In this document: one piece after another, positions 16,707 through 23,955 of the stretch
Layout of the letters: every line of letters begins with the position of its first letter
Numbering within the stretch: the stretch's first letter is position 1
DNA from: Chryseobacterium soli
Lineage (GTDB): Bacteria > Bacteroidota > Bacteroidia > Flavobacteriales > Weeksellaceae
Assembly: GCF_000737705.1 (NCBI RefSeq)
Contig: NZ_JPRH01000005.1
Span: forward strand, 62,001-126,000
DNA: 64,000 nucleotides
Direction: 5' to 3'
Notes under the pieces: model-generated
What the model saw: only the letters and a program-made list of their open reading frames with translations
Database searches by the model: none
What the model was told of the DNA's origin: nothing
Translations under genes and position numbers: made by a program

Positions 16707-18773
16707 ATGAAATATAATACTCGAAATATAGGGATCATAGCACATGTAGATGCTGGAAAAACAACTTTAACGGAACGCTTACTGTATTACACCGGATTAA
16801 TTCATAAACTCGGAAACGTAGATGATGGAAATACAACGATGGATAAAGATATTCAGGAGAAAAACCGAGGAATTACCATTTCATCGGCAGCTATTTCTAC
16901 GCAATGGAAAAAGGATCAGCAGGTGTATAATATCAACATTATCGACACTCCCGGGCATATTGATTTTGCGGTGGAAGTTGAGCGTTCATTAAGAGTTTTA
17001 GACAGCGTTATAGCGGTGTTCTGTGCTTCTTCAGGCGTTCAGCCACAAACTGAAAATGTATGGTTTCAGGCTGAAAAACATAGCATTTCAAAAATTTGCT
17101 TTATCAACAAAATGGACAGGATAGGCGCCGATTTCTTTGCCGTTCTGAAAGAGATTGAAATGAAGCTGAATACTACACCCCTGGCTTTACAAATTCCCAT
17201 GGGTTCTGAAGACAGTTTTGAAGGTGTAATTGATCTGCTTACTCAAAAAGCGCTGTATTGGGCCAATGAAAATGGAGAAACAATCCTTGAAAAAGAAATT
17301 CCTGAAGTCTACCAAGTAGAAGCGGATGAATACAGAATGAAACTGATGGAAATATTAGCAGAGTTTGACGAGATATTTTTTGAAGCATGTATGGTTTCTG
17401 AAAATACAGTTTCTGATGAATTTATTTTTGAAAGTATCCGGAGAGTTTGTTTGTCAAGAGCTGTAGTTCCCGTTTTATGCGGATCTGCATTTAAAAATAA
17501 AGGAGTTCAGCCGCTGCTCGATGCTATTGTTAATTATCTGCCGTCTCCGGACCAGCTTCCTTTCATACAAGGGAAAAATCCGATGACAGGAGAAACCATG
17601 GAACTGGAACGAAATGAAGAGGCTTCTTTTGCAGGATTGGTTTTTAAAGTGGTTATCGATAAACATATGGGAAAACTGGCTATGCTGCGAATTTATTCAG
17701 GAAACATAAAATCCGGGGATATGATCGTAAATGTAAGAACAGGGGAAACTCACAGAGTGTCAAGGATTTTACAGATGCAGTCTGACAAAACGTTATCTAT
17801 GAATGAAGGAAAAGCAGGGGACATCGTAGCTTTAACCGGAATAAAAGATGCCAAGACAGGGGATTCTTTATCTGCTATCGGAAAATCTATCCTCCTTGAA
17901 TCTATTACGATTCCTGCTCCTGTGATCCGGGTTTCCATAGAACCCAAAACGAATCATGACGAAAAGTCTTTCGGGTTGGTGCTAGCCAAAATTCAGGAAG
18001 AGGATCCTTCGCTGGTTGTTGAAAGAGACAAGCAAACAGGCGAAACTTTGTTGAGTGGCTTGGGAGAATTGCATCTTGAAGTTACGTTGGAAAAGATCAG
18101 GTTGAACCATGGCATTGAGATTAATCAGGGCAAACCTAAAGTTTCTTACAAAGAGATTTTAACAGAAACGAGAATCCATAGAGAAAAGCTTTCCAAACAA
18201 AATGGAGGGAATGGGCAGTTTGCGGATATCACTTTTGAAATAGGTCCCAGTGACAATAATCTGCCTGGACTGGAATTCATTAATCTCATTAAGGGAGGTG
18301 CAGTTCCTGGCGAGTTTATTCCTTATATTGAAAAGGGATTCAGGCAAGCGATGGAACATGGTCCATTGAACGGCTACCCTCTTGAAGGAATGAAAATTAC
18401 GCTTCTTGATGGTTCTGCACATGCTCAGGATTCTGCAGCATTTGATTTTGAACTGGCGGCAAGAGACGGATTCAAAGCGGCGGCTAAAACTTGTAAGCCA
18501 AAACTATTGGAACCGATTATGCAGATTGAAATTCAGAGTATAGAGGAATATACGGGCGCTGTAACTGCGGATATCAACAAAAGAAGAGGAATCATCAATT
18601 CTATTGATGAAAAATCGGGAAGAAAAATATTCACTGCAGAAGTTCCTTTAGCTTCTACTTTCGGATATATTTCGGATCTGAGAACGCTGACGAGCGGAAG
18701 AGCTACGCTCAGCATGAAATTATCACACTATGTTATAGTACCTGATTTCATTTCCAATGTAATAATAACCTAA
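16707..18773 (+). CDS. EF-G-like translational GTPase (EF-G paralog)
   Basis: 688 aa with the full EF-G plan. G motifs: AHVDAGKTT (G1, residues 12-20), NRGITI (G2), DTPGH (G3), NKMD (G4), CGSA (G5). The domain IV region has GGNGQFADI, and the C-terminus has EEYTGAVTADINKRRG and FGYISDLRTLTSGRA. These are closer to EF-G than to Tet(M)-type protection proteins. Expression behind a leader peptide and attenuator is unlike housekeeping fusA and suggests induction by slowed translation or ribosome-targeting drugs. Roles could be alternative translocation, recycling or drug rescue. It is single and has its own terminator. Confidence 0.85.
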   Translation: MKYNTRNIGIIAHVDAGKTTLTERLLYYTGLIHKLGNVDDGNTTMDKDIQEKNRGITISSAAISTQWKKDQQVYNINIIDTPGHIDFAVEVERSLRVLDSVIAVFCASSGVQPQTENVWFQAEKHSISKICFINKMDRIGADFFAVLKEIEMKLNTTPLALQIPMGSEDSFEGVIDLLTQKALYWANENGETILEKEIPEVYQVEADEYRMKLMEILAEFDEIFFEACMVSENTVSDEFIFESIRRVCLSRAVVPVLCGSAFKNKGVQPLLDAIVNYLPSPDQLPFIQGKNPMTGETMELERNEEASFAGLVFKVVIDKHMGKLAMLRIYSGNIKSGDMIVNVRTGETHRVSRILQMQSDKTLSMNEGKAGDIVALTGIKDAKTGDSLSAIGKSILLESITIPAPVIRVSIEPKTNHDEKSFGLVLAKIQEEDPSLVVERDKQTGETLLSGLGELHLEVTLEKIRLNHGIEINQGKPKVSYKEILTETRIHREKLSKQNGGNGQFADITFEIGPSDNNLPGLEFINLIKGGAVPGEFIPYIEKGFRQAMEHGPLNGYPLEGMKITLLDGSAHAQDSAAFDFELAARDGFKAAAKTCKPKLLEPIMQIEIQSIEEYTGAVTADINKRRGIINSIDEKSGRKIFTAEVPLASTFGYISDLRTLTSGRATLSMKLSHYVIVPDFISNVIIT

Positions 18774-18776
18774 AAC

Positions 18777-18815
18777 ACGAGGGCTGTAAAATAATTTACA
18801 GTCCTCGTTTGGCTA
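18777..18815 (+). terminator. Terminator after the EF-G-like gene
   Basis: Stem ACGAGGGCTGTAAA / TTTACAGTCCTCGT (one G-T pair) starting 4 bp after the stop codon. Confidence 0.8.
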
Positions 18816-18841
18816 TTATATTCTATGTTATTTCTATTTTT

Positions 18842-20380
18842 CTATTTTTCAGGCATCACTTTATAGGTAGGATCTTCCTGAATATTCACTTCAATAACTG
18901 CTTCTGCATTTTTTAATATAGCACGGCAATCTTCACTCAAATGGCGTAAACGAATGGTTTTATTGTGTTGCTGATATCTTTTCGAAAGTTTATCCAAAGC
19001 ATCAACAGCACTCATATCTACAATCCGGCTTTCTTTGAAATCTACCAGGACTTCATCCGGATCATTGATAGGATCAAATTTATCCGAAAAAGCCATTACA
19101 GATCCAAAAAATAAGGGACCGGATATTTCGTAATGCTTAATTCCATTTTCATCAATATATTTTTTCGCACGGATTCTCTTGGCATTGTCCCAGGCAAAAA
19201 CCAAAGCGGCAATAATAACTCCCACCAAAACAGCTAATGCAAGATTATGCAGAACAATGGTGATCAAGGCGACTAAAACCCCTACAAAAATATCGGATTT
19301 CGGCATTTTACCTACAATTCTAATGGATACCCACTGAAAAGTACTGATGGCAACCATCATCATTACCCCAACCAACGCAGCCATCGGAATTTTTTCTATA
19401 AAAGGGGCACCAAACAGGATAATTATCAGAATGGTGATTGATGCAATAATCCCTGATAAACGGGCTCTTGAACCTGCATTAAGATTTACCAGCGTTTGAG
19501 CCACCATAGCACATCCGCCCATTCCTCCGAAAAAGCCGTTCGTCATATTGGCAACTCCCTGCGCAATCGATTCGCGGTTTGTATTTCCTTTAGAGTTGGT
19601 AATTTCATCTACCATCGATAAAGTAAGAAGTGATTCTATAAGGCCCACTCCTGCCATAATTAAGGCATAGGGAAAAATAATCTGTAATGTTTCCAGTGAA
19701 AAAGGAATTTTAGGAATATGAAAACTTGGCAAACTACCACTGATATGAGCAATATCGGCCACAGTTTTGGTATTGATATTAAAGCCTACAACAATAGCAA
19801 AGACAATCAGAATAGCAGCTAAAGAAGCAGGAACCACTTTTGTTATTTTAGGAAAAAAGTAAACAATCGCTGCTGTAAGCGCTGCCAGACCAGCCATTAT
19901 ATATAAGGTAGTTCCCTGCATCCAGCTTACGGTTCCGCTGCTGTCTGTAATTTTAAACTGTTCGATCTGTGCCATAAATATGATCACCGCAAGCCCGTTC
20001 AAAAAACCATACATAACCGGTTGCGGAATGAGCCTCACAAATTTCCCAAGCTTAAAAACTCCTACCAGAAGCTGGAAAATTCCTGCAAGAATTACTGTAG
20101 CAAAAAGATATTCAGTACCATGAGATTTTATCAGGGCTATGAGTACAACGATGGTTGCTCCTGCTCCACCGGAAACCATTCCCGGGCGGCCACCTAAAAC
20201 AGCCGTCACAATTCCCATCAGAAAGGCTGCATACAATCCTATCAACGGAGAAAGTCCTGCCAGAATAGCAAAGGAAAGAGATTCCGGAATCATTGTCATG
20301 GCTACTGTAAAGCCTGCAAGCAATTCATTCTTATAATTTATTTTTTTCGAAAGGTCGAAAAAGCTGATCGTATTTTTCAT
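18842..20380 (-). CDS. SulP family anion transporter with STAS domain
   Basis: 512 aa from MKNTISFFDLSKK (20380); the frame is open further upstream to 20473 but the extra residues look non-coding. About ten to eleven membrane segments (residues 20-385) include the SulP pattern NELLAGFTVAMTMIPESLSFAILAG. A cytosolic STAS domain follows (about 410-510: VLVDFKESRIVDMSAVDALDKL). SulP proteins carry sulfate, bicarbonate or other anions; the substrate cannot be read from sequence. Monocistronic. Confidence 0.9.
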   Translation of the reverse strand: MKNTISFFDLSKKINYKNELLAGFTVAMTMIPESLSFAILAGLSPLIGLYAAFLMGIVTAVLGGRPGMVSGGAGATIVVLIALIKSHGTEYLFATVILAGIFQLLVGVFKLGKFVRLIPQPVMYGFLNGLAVIIFMAQIEQFKITDSSGTVSWMQGTTLYIMAGLAALTAAIVYFFPKITKVVPASLAAILIVFAIVVGFNINTKTVADIAHISGSLPSFHIPKIPFSLETLQIIFPYALIMAGVGLIESLLTLSMVDEITNSKGNTNRESIAQGVANMTNGFFGGMGGCAMVAQTLVNLNAGSRARLSGIIASITILIIILFGAPFIEKIPMAALVGVMMMVAISTFQWVSIRIVGKMPKSDIFVGVLVALITIVLHNLALAVLVGVIIAALVFAWDNAKRIRAKKYIDENGIKHYEISGPLFFGSVMAFSDKFDPINDPDEVLVDFKESRIVDMSAVDALDKLSKRYQQHNKTIRLRHLSEDCRAILKNAEAVIEVNIQEDPTYKVMPEK

Positions 20381-21044
20381 TGAAGCACAAAGGTAGGCAC
20401 TTGTACGATGGTACACAATTTTTATTATCCATACTCTTTTGCTATTTATATTGCTATTTATCAAACAAAACACCGTTGAAATAATTCACATATTCATATA
20501 GTTATTGCGTAAATATTTCTTTAATTTACGTTTATAATGAAATTTTTAACCCATTTTGTGAATTAACTTCTATTTTTTTTCTCTAAATTTGAAAACAGAC
20601 AAGACAATTATTTATTATAATTAAATAGTTAGAAGTACCGTAATCTAATACACTCATCATTAGGTTACTAATTAGTAATTACAAAATAAAATGGCATGAG
20701 AGAGCTTTAATAGGTTATATGTTATTCATACTTGACAACCGAATAGAAAGTTTGAAAAATATGGGTTTTAGTAAACGGATTGGATGAAAATAGAGGGAAA
20801 CCTTTATAAAATAACCTGAAATAAGGGCCATTGTCAGACAAAGATCTGACACCATCAATGATTGTATCAAAAAACTGGTTAATGAGCACAATGTTGCTAT
20901 CATTACAATACCGGTGATTACTTACTCTACTATCAAAATTTCTGACCACGCTTTACTTTGGTAAGCAAGGTTATTCCCGTCAGGAATAATATATCTTCTA
21001 TTTTTCTTTGGTGCAAAGTTTAATATAAAAACAGTATTCAACAC
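20381..21044. other. Gene-poor AT-rich stretch (664 bp)
   Basis: No convincing gene. Two short overlapping minus-strand frames around 20715-20949 have no start context and no recognisable protein. The part before 21045 must hold the promoter of the helix-turn-helix pair. Confidence 0.5.
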
Positions 21045-21470
21045 ATGTTATATAAAGATATATATATAGGGCAATTAATTAAGGAGAGGGTTGATGAAAA
21101 AGAAATCCCTATGGAAAGGATCTGCAATTTTCTGAATAAGGATGAAAAATTCATTGAAAATGTATATACCAGCAAATCATTAGATACAGATCTTCTTTTA
21201 AGATGGAGCAAATTATTGGAGTATGATTTTTTCAGACCCTACAGCTCTCACCTCATCTTGTATGCCCCGCCGGCGGCAGTTAACAAAAATCAGCAGAAAT
21301 CTGAAAAGGTTCCTTACTTCAGGAAAAATATTTATACTCAGGAGATTAAAGAATTCATTATGAAAAAGATTCATTCCGGTGAAATGACTCAAAATGATGT
21401 TATCAGGGAGTATTCTATTCCTAAAAGTACACTTCACCGATGGCTTCAGAAAAACAGTAATAACGGATAA
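21045..21470 (+). CDS. Helix-turn-helix protein, first of a pair
   Basis: 141 aa. The N-terminal half (IYIGQLIKERVDEKEIPMER) looks like a small phage-repressor-like helical domain. After a basic linker (KVPYFRKNIYTQEI) the C-terminal third carries a transposase-type HTH: NDVIREYSIPKSTLHRWLQK. No transposase catalytic domain is present, so it is probably a DNA-binding protein and not an IS remnant. It is followed 13 bp later by a second HTH protein on the same strand. Function unknown. Confidence 0.7.
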   Translation: MLYKDIYIGQLIKERVDEKEIPMERICNFLNKDEKFIENVYTSKSLDTDLLLRWSKLLEYDFFRPYSSHLILYAPPAAVNKNQQKSEKVPYFRKNIYTQEIKEFIMKKIHSGEMTQNDVIREYSIPKSTLHRWLQKNSNNG

Positions 21471-21482
21471 ATCTATTCTATC

Positions 21483-21830
21483 ATGCGCCCCAATTACACC
21501 AAAATTTATGAGGATATGCTGAAGCAGGATTACCCGGACAAATTAAAAGATCCTAAAATCTTAACGCTTCTCAAAAAGCTGAATACCACTGAAGACGTAT
21601 TGAAGTTTAATGATAAATTGTTTGAGCAGTCGAGAGAAAGCCAACAAAATAATCAGAAACTGAAAACGTACGATAAAAAAACAATGCTTAAGCTTCTTCA
21701 GTATCAAAAAAAACATGAATTTTCGACAAGTTATATGTCAAGGAAATATAAAATAAGCCGAACGACGCTTGCGAAATGGAAAAAGATGTTTGAAGAAGAG
21801 ATCAATGAAACAAAAAATGCCGATACATAA
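21483..21830 (+). CDS. Helix-turn-helix protein, second of a pair
   Basis: 115 aa, basic. A helical N-terminus (MLKQDYPDKLKDPKILTLLKKL) is followed by a transposase-type HTH at about 75-108 (KHEFSTSYMSRKYKISRTTL), similar in kind to the HTH of the previous gene. It probably shares a transcript with it. Its last codons overlap the terminator hairpin of the minus-strand Y-RNA array, so the two units converge. Confidence 0.68.
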   Translation: MRPNYTKIYEDMLKQDYPDKLKDPKILTLLKKLNTTEDVLKFNDKLFEQSRESQQNNQKLKTYDKKTMLKLLQYQKKHEFSTSYMSRKYKISRTTLAKWKKMFEEEINETKNADT

Positions 21831-21842
21831 TGTACCGGCATT
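21812..21842 (-). terminator. Terminator of the Y-RNA array
   Basis: Stem AATGCCG-g-TACA / TGTA-t-CGGCATT with a 3-nt loop and six T on the minus strand, three bases after the last Y-RNA unit. It overlaps the 3' end of the convergent helix-turn-helix gene. Confidence 0.85.
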
Positions 21843-21844
21843 GG

Positions 21845-21987
21845 TTATAATAAGGTAAAAAACAGGAAAAGAGCGGGGCTTTGTCTTTGCCGGAGTCGAA
21901 CCGGACAGCCTTGCCGGTAATACCGACTGCGCTGTTCCTCCCCAATATGGTGACGATGGAACTTTTCCTTACGACACTTAATAAATT
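21845..21987 (-). ncRNA. Y-RNA-like unit 1
   Basis: Last unit of the array. It shares the paired ends of the others: ATTAAG-T-GT-CG-TAA at the 5' end with TTTAC-CTTATT at the 3' end, then an inner stem GGAAAAG / CTTTTCC. The core differs: a T-arm (CCGG TTCGACT CCGG) lies 3' of a D-arm-like hairpin (CGGT ATT ACCG) inside ACAGC / GCTGT, closed by GGGG / CCCC. So its tRNA-like part is not permuted as in units 2, 4 and 6. Confidence 0.6.
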
Positions 21988-22142
21988 AAAAACAAGGCAA
22001 TATACTGAAAATGCAATCGTGCTCTACCTGCTGAGCTACTCTTCCGATTGGTTTTGTGTTTTTTGTGGAAGAGACGGGACTCGAACCCGCGACCGCGTCG
22101 TGATGAGCGAAGTAGCATTATCCTACGGCACTTGTTTGTTTT
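21988..22142 (-). ncRNA. Y-RNA-like unit 2 (YrlA type, tRNA mimic)
   Basis: Ends pair as AAACAAG / CTTGTTT around the box TGCCG and its partner TTGC. Inside, a T-arm (GCGGG TTCGAGT CCCGT) leads to acceptor strand CTCTTCC. A loop of about 21 nt follows, then acceptor strand GGAAGAG (7 bp, perfect) and a canonical D-arm (GCTC AGCAGGTA GAGC). The anticodon-side stem is AATGC / GCATT. Acceptor end closed by a loop and ends joined at the anticodon stem is the known fold of bacterial Y RNA YrlA. Confidence 0.8.
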
Positions 22143-22144
22143 TT

Positions 22145-22250
22145 AAAGAGGCGAATGCGAGAAGACGTTAACTATAGATCATTTTCAGATCTATTTTTGG
22201 AGTCGAACCAATGATAACCGAAGTACGCCTTATCTACGGCACTCTTTGTA
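22145..22250 (-). ncRNA. Y-RNA-like unit 3
   Basis: Ends pair as AAAGAG / CTCTTT, with box TGCCG and partner TCGC. Hairpin GATAA / TTATC follows the box. T-arm TTGG TTCGACT CCAA leads into a perfect 7-bp stem ATAGATC / GATCTAT capped by a 7-nt loop (TGAAAAT), the equivalent of a closed acceptor stem. The D-arm side is short and degenerate. Confidence 0.7.
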
Positions 22251-22253
22251 TAT

Positions 22254-22397
22254 AAATCAAGGTAACAATAGCAGAATCTTCCGTGCATTTGCTCTATCCA
22301 GCTGAGCTACCTTTCCTTTTCGAGGGAATGGGCAGGAATCGAACCTGCGACCCAATGTTCAAATCCCGAGGTATGATTCTATAACGACACCTGATTT
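22254..22397 (-). ncRNA. Y-RNA-like unit 4 (YrlA type, tRNA mimic)
   Basis: Ends AAATCAGG / CCTTGATTT (one bulge), box TGTCG with partner TTAC, then AGAATC / GATTCT. T-arm GCAGG TTCGATT CCTGC, acceptor CCATTCC / GGAAAGG (6 of 7 pairs) closed by an 8-nt loop, and a canonical D-arm TAGCTCAGCTGGATAGAGCA. The anticodon-stem halves are AATG / CATT. Confidence 0.8.
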
Positions 22398-22418
22398 TTA
22401 TTGTTATGTATTTTATTT

Positions 22419-22492
22419 AAAATCGAGCAATTGGGTGAAAGAGGCTTTTTCAATTTGGATTCGAAGGAACTCTTTCTTACGGCATCGATAGA
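22419..22492 (-). ncRNA. Y-RNA-like unit 5 (short type)
   Basis: About 74 nt. Ends TATCGA / TCGATT, box TGCCG with partner TTGC. The inner part carries AAAGAG / CTCTTT and AATTG / CAATT in an order that would form a pseudoknot if both formed. It is clearly homologous to unit 8: both end in GCTCGrTTTTAAATAA and share CCTTCGA. Base changes in the end stem are compensated between the two. Confidence 0.7.
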
Positions 22493-22494
22493 TT

Positions 22495-22632
22495 ATAAGT
22501 AAGGTAAAAAATCAAACAGAGACTTGCTGGTAGCGTGCTACTTTTTACACCATCTGCTTCTGCAGAACAGGATTTGAACCTGTATCGCCACCCCTTAAAC
22601 GAAGAAATTCTATTTTACGACACTTACTTTTT
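22495..22632 (-). ncRNA. Y-RNA-like unit 6 (YrlA type, tRNA mimic)
   Basis: Ends AAGTAAG / CTTACTT, box TGTCG with partner TTAC. T-arm ACAGG TTCAAAT CCTGT, acceptor TCTGC / GCAGA capped by an AGAA tetraloop, D-arm GTGT AAAAAGTA GCAC, and anticodon-stem halves CTACC / GGTGG. The mimic keeps three tRNA arms but has no acceptor end. It is the first unit behind the strong promoter at 22665-22702. Confidence 0.82.
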
Positions 22633-22664
22633 TAAATTTTTATGGTTATTGTTTTTTCTTACAG

Positions 22665-22702
22665 CAAAATTATTGCTTTAGTACGCATTCTTTTTACGCA
22701 GT
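22665..22702 (-). promoter_or_regulatory. Y-RNA promoter with TGCGTA direct repeat
   Basis: Minus strand: CTGCGTAAAAAGAATGCGTA (22702-22683), 9 nt, then a perfect -7 box TAATTTTG (22672-22665). The two TGCGTA copies are 13 nt apart. The same arrangement stands before rsr (25554-25573) and before the gene at 51858-52178 (52224-52243). The start would be near 22658, just before unit 6. Confidence 0.8.
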
Positions 22703-22718
22703 TGAAATTATTTTAATT

Positions 22719-22811
22719 AAAAAACCAAGTAACAGGTTATAAGAGTTTTGAATGATATTCAAATTGGAAGTTTGACGATGAAACTCTTATGCTAACGACA
22801 TTGGTTATTTA
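22719..22811 (-). ncRNA. Y-RNA-like unit 7 (hairpin type)
   Basis: Ends AACCAA / TTGGTT, box TGTCG with partner TTAC, then a perfect 10-bp stem ATAAGAGTTT / AAACTCTTAT and an apical hairpin TTTGAAT / ATTCAAA. It has no tRNA arms. This is like a Y RNA reduced to its Ro-binding stem. Confidence 0.68.
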
Positions 22812-22886
22812 AAACCGAGCAACTCAGCGAAAAGACTCATATTCAATTAAAAGTCGAAGGATTTCTTTTCTTACGGCATCGGTTTA
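22812..22886 (-). ncRNA. Y-RNA-like unit 8 (short type)
   Basis: Ends AAACCGA / TCGGTTT, box TGCCG with partner TTGC, inner AAAAGA / TCTTTT. It is a paralog of unit 5 (shared CCTTCGA and GCTCGrTTTTAAATAA), with the end stem changed at both sides (ACCGA/TCGGT against ATCGA/TCGAT). First of the array on the minus strand; no clear promoter of its own is seen. Confidence 0.7.
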
Positions 22887-22891
22887 TTTTT

Positions 22892-22928
22892 TAGGTCATT
22901 GCGAGGAACGCAGTGACGAAGCAATCTC
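22892..22928. repeat. Dispersed palindromic repeat (GGTCATTGCGAGGAACGCAG type)
   Basis: GTCATTGCGAGGAACGCAGT followed by GACGAAGCAATCTC. A diverged inverse copy (AGATTGCTTCATCGCTGCGT, then TCGTCGCAATGAC) lies at about 50174-50211. Both are in intergenic DNA, as for REP-like elements. Confidence 0.65.
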
Positions 22929-22934
22929 AATTTT

Positions 22935-23145
22935 TTATGTTTGTTCGTTTTGCCTTGAAGCAAAAGAACCAAAAATTCAAGACTTGGAAACTCCGGCTAA
23001 AAATAAGGTATGCTCTCTAAAAATTCTAAACTCGCGCAAATTAGCTATTGTTGTTTGTTTTCAAAATTTCACTTGCGCTCAGACACTAGAATTTTCTTAA
23101 CGTTCGCATATCTTATTTTCTTAACGCCTGCATTTCCTATGTCGA
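22935..23145. other. Non-coding filler between Y RNAs and the 218-aa gene
   Basis: Contains a GCCTTGAAGCAAAAGAACCA tract and further low-complexity sequence that I take for a dispersed Chryseobacterium intergenic element. No gene is supported here. Confidence 0.4.
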
Positions 23146-23802
23146 TTATTTTACTCCTGTCATTAATTCTGAAATTCTTTCTGAATCATCAATCTTCATT
23201 TTCTTTAGAATTTCTGAGATTTTAATTTTAAATTTTATTTGTTGTTGTTTTACTTTTTCGAATTCAATTCTCAAGTTAGATTCATCAATTTCAAAAATTG
23301 GCTTTATATCTAAAAATTCATTTAAATTCAAATCTGAATAATCTGAAAATTGGATCTTTCCATTTTCTTTTTTATAGAAAACAAAAGGGTGACCTACCCA
23401 TAGATCTGACCATTCTTTTGATTCATTTTCTAAAATCCTTTGCCATTCTTTAATATTTCCAATATCTCCACAACAAGTTGGTTTTATTAAAATTTTATCA
23501 TTTTCTTTTAAAACAATCCCGCCATCAAATGGCATAATCTGATCTTTAAAATCATCTAAATCAATTCCTTGAAGATCGACTTCCAAAATAATTTTTAAAT
23601 TTCTATCATCAATTGTTTCAATATCAACAAAATAAGATTCTCCATCTATTGTATGGAAATCAAGATCAATTGTAGAAACGGCTTTTATCCACTGTTTATA
23701 CCATTCTTCAGGATTTGGTAGATCTGAAACTTCTGGCAATCCATACTCTTCTTTGGAATATTTCAGTGGGCTAATTTCAATAACATTAAAAAGTTGTATC
23801 AT
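23146..23802 (-). CDS. Unknown protein, AT-rich
   Basis: 218 aa, acidic. Features: a central PTCCGDIGNIKEWQRILENE, then a GHPFVFYKKENGKIQFSDYS region, and a lysine-rich helical C-terminus (VKQQQIKFKIKISEILKKMK). The middle part recalls immunity-type proteins of polymorphic toxin systems, but I cannot assign it. It sits between rsr and its Y-RNA array, is more AT-rich than its neighbours and is flanked by dispersed repeats on both sides, so it was probably inserted there later. Confidence 0.7.
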   Translation of the reverse strand: MIQLFNVIEISPLKYSKEEYGLPEVSDLPNPEEWYKQWIKAVSTIDLDFHTIDGESYFVDIETIDDRNLKIILEVDLQGIDLDDFKDQIMPFDGGIVLKENDKILIKPTCCGDIGNIKEWQRILENESKEWSDLWVGHPFVFYKKENGKIQFSDYSDLNLNEFLDIKPIFEIDESNLRIEFEKVKQQQIKFKIKISEILKKMKIDDSERISELMTGVK

Positions 23803-23819
23803 TTTATGCAGTTTTATAT

Positions 23820-23912
23820 TCCTAGCCCCGATTGTAACGGCATCCTTTTTCTCAATGGCTTTGGAAAAAGCGCTGGCGAAAAAGATACAGTGAAAAGCGG
23901 GAAATAGCTTCT
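23820..23912. repeat. Dispersed flavobacterial intergenic repeat
   Basis: CTAGCCCCGATTGTAACGGC at one end and AAAAGCGGGAAATAGCT at the other, with a hairpin-prone centre. I recognise this type as a common repeat of Flavobacteriia, from memory only. Confidence 0.5.
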
Positions 23913-23955
23913 AAAAAATTAATGGTTATTCGTTTTTATTTAAAAGCAGTGCCTT

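Noticed and set aside
16707..18773. Tet(M)-type ribosomal protection gene
   Set aside because: Sequence around G2-G4 and in domains IV-V is of EF-G type; only the leader layout resembles tet(M).
20715..20949. Two overlapping minus-strand ORFs
   Set aside because: Short, no start context, no family features.
21045..21830. Insertion sequence
   Set aside because: Only HTH parts are present; no DDE or other transposase domain and no terminal inverted repeats were seen.
21881..22171. 96-aa plus-strand ORF across the Y-RNA units
   Set aside because: It runs antisense through structured RNA units 1-3 and its sequence follows the tRNA-like arms.
21988..22632. Circularly permuted tRNA genes
   Set aside because: The 3' half does precede the 5' half with matching acceptor strands, but the anticodon side continues into a common Ro-type stem and the acceptor end of unit 6 is capped by a tetraloop. 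This is the plan of YrlA Y RNAs beside rsr.
21845..22886. CRISPR array or direct-repeat array
   Set aside because: The recurring TACGrCA box is short, spacing varies from about 75 to 155 bp, units fold as closed RNAs with covarying ends, and no cas gene is near.
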